Of a DNA stretch of 64,000 bases, positions 59,841-64,000 are shown one piece after another; the stretch's first letter is position 1; each line of letters opens with the position of its first letter. The stretch lies in contig NZ_JAUSYQ010000002.1 of NCBI RefSeq assembly GCF_030816965.1, positions 4,435,001 to 4,499,000 of the forward strand, read 5' to 3'. Below the pieces are notes generated by a model, which saw only the letters and a list, made by a program, of their open reading frames with translations, did not search any database and was not told the DNA's origin. The position numbers were made by a program, and so were the translations under genes. This stretch comes from Streptomyces canus (GTDB lineage: Bacteria > Actinomycetota > Actinomycetes > Streptomycetales > Streptomycetaceae).

Positions 59841-60953
59841 ATGTCCGACTTCGACCCCGGTTTTGTCCCTGGCCTCGAAGGAGTCATCGCGTTCGAGACG
59901 GAGATCGCCGAACCGGACAAGGAGGGCGGCGCGCTGCGGTACCGGGGCGTCGACATCGAGGATCTGGTCGGCCATGTCTCGTTCGGCAACGTGTGGGGGC
60001 TGCTGGTCGACGGCGCCTTCAACCCCGGTCTGCCGCCCGCCGAGCCGTTCCCGATCCCGGTGCACTCCGGGGACATCCGCGTGGACGTCCAGTCGGCGCT
60101 CGCCATGCTCGCCCCGGTGTGGGGGCTCAGGCCGCTGCTCGACATCGATGCCGGGCAGGCGCGTGCCGACCTGGCCCGGGCCGCCGTGATGGCCCTCTCG
60201 TACGTCGCCCAGTCCGCGCGCGGGCAGGGGCTGCCGATGGTGCCGCAGCGGGAGATCGACAAGGCGCAGTCCGTCGTCGAGCGGTTCATGATCCGCTGGC
60301 GGGGGGAGCCGGATCCCAAGCATGTGGCCGCCGTGGACGCCTACTGGACGTCGGCCGCGGAGCACGGGATGAACGCGTCCACGTTCACCGCGCGGGTGAT
60401 CGCCTCCACGGGGGCCGATGTCGCCGCCGCGCTCTCCGGGGCCGTGGGTGCCATGTCGGGGCCGCTGCACGGCGGGGCGCCCTCCCGGGTGCTCGGGATG
60501 ATCGAGGAGATCGAGCGCACCGGGGACGCCGAGGCGTACGTGAAGCAGGCGCTGGACCGGGGTGAGCGGCTGATGGGGTTCGGGCACCGGGTGTACCGGG
60601 CCGAGGATCCCCGCGCGCGCGTGTTGCGTCGTACCGCGCGGGAGCTGGGGGCGCCGCGGTTCGAGATCGCGGAGGCGCTGGAGAAGGCGGCACTGGCGGA
60701 GTTGCATGCGCGGCGGCCGGACCGGGTGCTGGCCACGAACGTGGAGTTCTGGGCGGCCATCGTGCTCGACTTCGCGGAGGTGCCGGCGCACATGTTCACG
60801 TCGATGTTCACGTGTGCGCGTACGGCGGGGTGGTCGGCGCACATTCTCGAGCAGAAGCGGACGGGGCGGCTGGTGCGGCCTTCGGCGCGGTATGTGGGGC
60901 CCTCGGCGCGGGATCCCCGGGACATCGAGGGGTACGGAGGCATCGCCGACTAG
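59841..60953 (+). CDS. Citrate synthase (type II-like short form)
   Basis: A 370-residue citrate or 2-methylcitrate synthase-fold enzyme, condensing oxaloacetate with an acyl-CoA. Catalytic residues expected from the family are visible: His210 (SGPLHGGAP), His249 (GFGHRVY) and Asp310 (VLDFAEVP); His175 lies in [18 protein letters not shown] precedes the ATG at 59841. The short length is typical of Streptomyces second citrate synthases. Its stop overlaps the convergent TetR stop by 4 bp (CTAG). Confidence 0.9.
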   Translation: MSDFDPGFVPGLEGVIAFETEIAEPDKEGGALRYRGVDIEDLVGHVSFGNVWGLLVDGAFNPGLPPAEPFPIPVHSGDIRVDVQSALAMLAPVWGLRPLLDIDAGQARADLARAAVMALSYVAQSARGQGLPMVPQREIDKAQSVVERFMIRWRGEPDPKHVAAVDAYWTSAAEHGMNASTFTARVIASTGADVAAALSGAVGAMSGPLHGGAPSRVLGMIEEIERTGDAEAYVKQALDRGERLMGFGHRVYRAEDPRARVLRRTARELGAPRFEIAEALEKAALAELHARRPDRVLATNVEFWAAIVLDFAEVPAHMFTSMFTCARTAGWSAHILEQKRTGRLVRPSARYVGPSARDPRDIEGYGGIAD

Positions 60954-61555
60954 GCCAGCGCCTCGTTCAGCAGTACGGCCCACTGCGTCACCACACGGTC
61001 GCGTCTGGCCGCGTCGTCGGTGAGGAGGTTGGCCAGGCCCAGGCCTCTTGCCATGTCCAGGAGGCCCTGGACCGTTTCCCGGACTCCTGGGCGTGACTCG
61101 TCCGCGCCGAGCAGGTCCACGGCGATCCGATGGGTCTCCCGTCCTACGCGCGCCTCCAGTTCGGTGACCTGGGGGCGCAGTTGTTCCTCGTTGGAGGCGG
61201 CGACCCAGAGGTGGAGGGCGGCGCGGAACAGCGGGCCGGTGTAGAGGTCCACGAGGGCTGAGATCACCGCGCGGCGGTCTTGTGCCGCGCCCTGCGGGAA
61301 CAGGGCGCGCAGGGCCGTGGAGCGCTCCTCCGCCACGTATTCGACCGCCGCCGTGAAGAGGTCCTCCCTTGTGGGGAAGTGGTGCTGGGCGGCGCCTCGG
61401 GAGACGCCGGCGCGTTCGGCGACGACGGTGACCGTGGAGCCGGCCCAGCCGTGTTCGGCGAGGCAGGCCACGGCGGCTTCGAGGAGGCGCTGCCGGGTGG
61501 CCCGGCTGCGGTCCTGCTTGGGCACGCGTTCGGCGCGGTCGCCGATCGTGGTCAC
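60950..61555 (-). CDS. TetR-family regulator of the adjacent acyl-CoA operon
   Basis: A TetR protein of about 201 residues: HTH at about 40-60 (VTVVAERAGVSRGAAQHHFPT), with the C-terminal domain ALHLWVAASNEEQLRPQV. The GTG at 61555 overlaps the hydratase stop by 4 bp; an ATG at 61564 nine bases earlier is also possible. As last gene of the dehydrogenase-ligase-hydratase operon it probably represses its own transcription unit in response to an acyl-CoA. No palindrome can be checked because the operon promoter lies off the right edge. Confidence 0.85.
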   Translation of the reverse strand: MTTIGDRAERVPKQDRSRATRQRLLEAAVACLAEHGWAGSTVTVVAERAGVSRGAAQHHFPTREDLFTAAVEYVAEERSTALRALFPQGAAQDRRAVISALVDLYTGPLFRAALHLWVAASNEEQLRPQVTELEARVGRETHRIAVDLLGADESRPGVRETVQGLLDMARGLGLANLLTDDAARRDRVVTQWAVLLNEALA

Positions 61556-62286
61556 ACCAGCCATGAGGGATCCCGTCGTTCCAGGAAGGCCGTCATGCCC
61601 TCGCGCGCGTGCGATGAGGCGAACAGCCGTGCCGAGAGCGCGGTCAGGTCGGCCGCGTCCCGGTCGAAGGTCTCCAGCACCTTAGCCGTGAGCAGCCGTT
61701 TCGTCTCGGCCAGGGCCTCGGGGGCGGCCCGGCGCAGACCGTCCAGGATCGGTTCGAGTACGGCGTCCACGTCGTCGCCCGCCGTCGTCACCAGGCCGAT
61801 GCGGGCGGCCTCGGCGGCGTCGAAGCGCTCGCCGGTGAGGTAGTGACGGGCGAGGGCGCGGGGGTCGGCGCGGGGCAGCAGTGTCAGCGAGATGACCGCC
61901 GGGGCGAGCCCGATCCGTACTTCGGTGAAGGCGAACGTCGACTGCGTGGACGCGGCGGCGATGTCGCAGGCGGCGAGGAGGCCGAGGCCGCCCGCGCGGA
62001 CGTGGCCGGTGACGCGTGCGACGACCGGCTTGCCGAGTTCCACGATCTGCCGCAGGAGCCCGACCAGGGCGTCGGGGTCCGGGGGGTCCTTCAGATCGGC
62101 GCCCGCGGAGAAGGTGTTGCCGGTGTGAGTGAGGACGATCGCGCGCACGGCGTCGTCCTTGGCGCAGTCCGCCAGGCTGGAGGCCAGTTCCCCCACCAGC
62201 GCCGCGGACAGGGCGTTGCGGTTGTGCGAGGAGTCGAGGGTGAGGGTTTCGATGCCACGCGCGCGTGTGCGGCCGATCAGTGTCAT
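61552..62286 (-). CDS. Enoyl-CoA hydratase family protein, LiuC/methylglutaconyl-CoA hydratase-like
   Basis: A 244-residue crotonase-fold enzyme with ARVTGHVRAGGLGLLAACD and FTEVRIGLAPAVIS. The latter keeps the glutamate at the catalytic position and matches the FxEVRxGLxPAxIS pattern of 3-methylglutaconyl-CoA hydratases (AUH, LiuC). The first hydratase glutamate is Leu here, which also occurs in that group. The ATG overlaps the ligase stop (ATGA). The operon context with an acyl-CoA dehydrogenase supports leucine/isovalerate-type degradation. Confidence 0.85.
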   Translation of the reverse strand: MTLIGRTRARGIETLTLDSSHNRNALSAALVGELASSLADCAKDDAVRAIVLTHTGNTFSAGADLKDPPDPDALVGLLRQIVELGKPVVARVTGHVRAGGLGLLAACDIAAASTQSTFAFTEVRIGLAPAVISLTLLPRADPRALARHYLTGERFDAAEAARIGLVTTAGDDVDAVLEPILDGLRRAAPEALAETKRLLTAKVLETFDRDAADLTALSARLFASSHAREGMTAFLERRDPSWLV

Positions 62287-63851
62287 GCGCGTTCCCTGAG
62301 CTGTCGTCGGAGGATCTTGCCGGAGGCGGCCCGGGGCACCGCGTCGATGAAGGTGACCTGGCGGACGCGTTTGTAGGGGGCGACGCGCTCGGCGACGTAC
62401 ATCATGACCTCGCCCTCGGAGAGTTCGGTGGCGGTCGGCTGGCGGACGACGAAGGCGTGCGGGACCTCGTTGCCGTCGTCGTTGTAGACGCCGATGACGG
62501 CCGCGTCGGCGATGCCGGGGTGGGTGAGCAGGAGGGCTTCCAGTTCGGCGGGGGCCACCTGGAAGCCCTTGTACTTGATCAGCTCCTTGACCCGGTCGAC
62601 GACGAACAGCCAGCCGTCGGCGTCGACATGGCCGACGTCGCCGGTGTGCAGCCAGCCGTCGGGGTCGATCATCGCGGCGGTGTCGTCGGGGCGGCCGAGG
62701 TAACCCTTCATGATCTGCGGGCCGCGGATCAGGATCTCGCCGGGCTCGCCGACGTCGAGGTCCTTGTCGGGGTCGTCGAGGGAGACGATCCGCATCTCGG
62801 TGCCGGCGATGAGCTTGCCCACCGTCCCCGGGGGTGCCTCGCGCATCGCGGACAGGGGGACGACGTGGGTGCCGGGCGAGAGTTCGGTCATGCCGTAGGC
62901 CTGGCCGACGGGCGGGAGGCCGAGCCGGGCCGAACAGGCGGCGGCGAGGCGGGCGTCCAGGGGGGCGGCGGCGCTGACGATGTAGCGCAGGGACGACAGG
63001 TCGTAGTGCTCGACCAGCGGGTGCTTGGCGAGGGCGAGGACGATCGGCGGGGCCACGTACAGGCCGGTGATGCGGTGGTTCTGGATCGCCGCGAGGAAGG
63101 TCTCCAGGTCGAAGCGGGGCAGGACGACGACGGAGGCGCCGAGGCGCAGGGGTGCGTTCATGAGGGCCGTGAGGCCGTAGATGTGGAAGAAGGGCAGGAC
63201 CGCGAGGATGCGGTCCTCGGGGCCCGCCGCCATCAGCGGTTCGAGCTGGGCGAGGTTGGTGGCGATCTGCCGGTGGGTGAGCATCACGCCCTTGGGGGTG
63301 CCGGTGGTGCCCGAGGAGTACGGCAGTGCCGCGACGTCCGTCACCGGGTCGATGGCGAGGTCCGGCTCGGGGGCCGTCGAGGACAGCATGTCGATCAGGG
63401 AACGGTGACCGGGCGCGCTGTCGCAGACGAAGATCTCCCGTACCCCGCCCGCGAGTTCGGCGGCCCGCCGTGCCGTTTCCAGGAGTGGGGAGACGGTGAC
63501 GATCCAGCGGGCCGCGGAGTCTCTGAGCTGCTTGGCGAACTCCTCGGGCGTGGAGAGCGGGTGCACGGTCGTGACGGAGGCACCCGCGCGCGTGGCGGCG
63601 TAGAACGCGGCCGGGAAGGCGATCGTGTTGGGGCTGTGCAGTGCCAGCACGTCCCCCTTGGCGACGCCCGCCTCCGCGAGGCCCGCGGCGACCCGGCGGT
63701 GGAACCGGTCTAGCTGTCCGTAGGTGAGGGTGGCGCCGTCGGTCCCGTCGATCAGGGCGGGCGCCTCACCGAACTCGGCGGCTCGCGCCAACACCGCCTC
63801 GTGGATGGGGAGTTCTACCGGCGTGACGTCTGCGTACTCGCTGCGGAACAC
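62283..63851 (-). CDS. 4-coumarate/cinnamate:CoA ligase family protein
   Basis: A 522-residue adenylating ligase that I recognise as an orthologue of the S. coelicolor cinnamate:CoA ligase ScCCL (same length and near-collinear sequence from MFRSEYADV). Motifs: YSSGTTGTPKG at 178-188, VGQAYGMTELSPGTHV, GWLHTGDVGHVD and the catalytic-lysine end PRAASGKILRRQL. GGAGG precedes the GTG at 63851. ScCCL activates cinnamate and 4-coumarate; in this operon the natural substrate could instead be a short branched acid. Upstream gene 17 bp away on the same strand. Confidence 0.92.
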   Translation of the reverse strand: MFRSEYADVTPVELPIHEAVLARAAEFGEAPALIDGTDGATLTYGQLDRFHRRVAAGLAEAGVAKGDVLALHSPNTIAFPAAFYAATRAGASVTTVHPLSTPEEFAKQLRDSAARWIVTVSPLLETARRAAELAGGVREIFVCDSAPGHRSLIDMLSSTAPEPDLAIDPVTDVAALPYSSGTTGTPKGVMLTHRQIATNLAQLEPLMAAGPEDRILAVLPFFHIYGLTALMNAPLRLGASVVVLPRFDLETFLAAIQNHRITGLYVAPPIVLALAKHPLVEHYDLSSLRYIVSAAAPLDARLAAACSARLGLPPVGQAYGMTELSPGTHVVPLSAMREAPPGTVGKLIAGTEMRIVSLDDPDKDLDVGEPGEILIRGPQIMKGYLGRPDDTAAMIDPDGWLHTGDVGHVDADGWLFVVDRVKELIKYKGFQVAPAELEALLLTHPGIADAAVIGVYNDDGNEVPHAFVVRQPTATELSEGEVMMYVAERVAPYKRVRQVTFIDAVPRAASGKILRRQLRERA

Positions 63852-63868
63852 GGTTCCTCCAAGAGCGC

Positions 63869-64000
63869 CTAGTACGACTTGGGCAGGCCCAGGGTCTGGT
63901 GGGAGACGTAGTTGAGAATCATCTCCCTGCTCACCGGTGCGATACGAGCCACGCGCGCGGCCGTTATCAACGAGGCGAGCCCGAACTCACGGGTGAGGCC
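63869..64000 (-). CDS. Acyl-CoA dehydrogenase, C-terminal 43 residues (N-terminus off the window)
   Basis: The frame entering from the right edge reads GLTREFGLASLITAARVARI, then APVSREMILNYVSHQTLGLPKSY and stop. The final HQTLGLPKSY is the typical end of isovaleryl-/acyl-CoA dehydrogenases. It lies 17 bp upstream of the ligase gene and is probably co-transcribed with it. Confidence 0.8.
   Translation of the reverse strand, partial: GLTREFGLASLITAARVARIAPVSREMILNYVSHQTLGLPKSY

Overview
The window looks like a chromosomal segment of a Streptomyces. Base composition is very high G+C with strong GC bias at third codon positions, GTG starts are common, and many genes overlap by 4 bp (GTGA/ATGA). 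Several genes are recognisable Streptomyces landmarks: the serine/threonine kinase AfsK (4287-6638), the iron regulator DmdR1 (54705-55397) with a DasR-type site beside it (55548-55563), and an orthologue of the S. coelicolor cinnamate:CoA ligase (62283-63851). I see no rRNA, tRNA, insertion sequence, prophage or CRISPR array.

Left part, about 1-39.4 kb: a dispersed catabolic region for CoA-linked carboxylates. It holds two AMP-forming acyl-CoA ligases, one NDP-forming acyl-CoA ligase, four acyl-CoA dehydrogenases, two thiolase-like lipid-transfer (Ltp) proteins, two DUF35 zinc-ribbon/OB-fold partners, two crotonase-fold enzymes, an SDR of the peroxisomal 3-hydroxyacyl-CoA dehydrogenase type, a zinc alcohol dehydrogenase, a cyclase-family hydrolase, a DoxX protein and a flavin reductase. 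The Ltp + DUF35 + paired dehydrogenase set resembles steroid side-chain shortening, but no ring-opening genes are present. Most of these transcription units share the inverted repeat CTGAC-N5-GTCAG. I count seven exact and three one-mismatch copies, all in short intergenic promoter regions, plus a one-mismatch copy over the start codon of a TetR gene (7682-8329). I read this as one regulon with a local autoregulated repressor. It is the best candidate here for an undescribed system. Between these units lie unrelated genes: afsK, a tandem glyoxalase-domain protein, PNPOx-fold proteins, acetyltransferases, a Tat-exported amine oxidase and a multicopper oxidase, two MFS transporters and an AraC/DJ-1-type regulator.

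Middle part, about 39.4-54.2 kb: housekeeping and signalling. It contains an EF-hand protein, a STAS anti-sigma antagonist, an ECF sigma factor with a fused anti-sigma/mycothiol-isomerase-type protein, purU, a substrate-binding lipoprotein, a large membrane protein with repeated Thr-centred motifs, an NsdA-like TPR regulator, a primase/polymerase-like protein, a two-gene ABC exporter and an alpha/beta hydrolase lacking its nucleophilic serine.

Right part, about 54.2-64 kb: dmdR1 and a divergent SIS-domain gene, a GNAT enzyme, a PAS-PAS-GAF-like sensor, pdxH, a citrate synthase, and a leftward operon (acyl-CoA dehydrogenase end, cinnamate/acyl-CoA ligase, LiuC-like hydratase, TetR) that resembles leucine/isovalerate-type acyl-CoA catabolism. 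This operon shows no copy of the shared operator in the part visible.

Unusual structures include two acyl-CoA dehydrogenases with long low-complexity insertions (one is twelve 8-residue tandem repeats), a 31-bp intergenic tandem repeat, a 22-bp dispersed repeat that forms a perfect hairpin at one locus, and a 114-bp convergent overlap of two coding regions.
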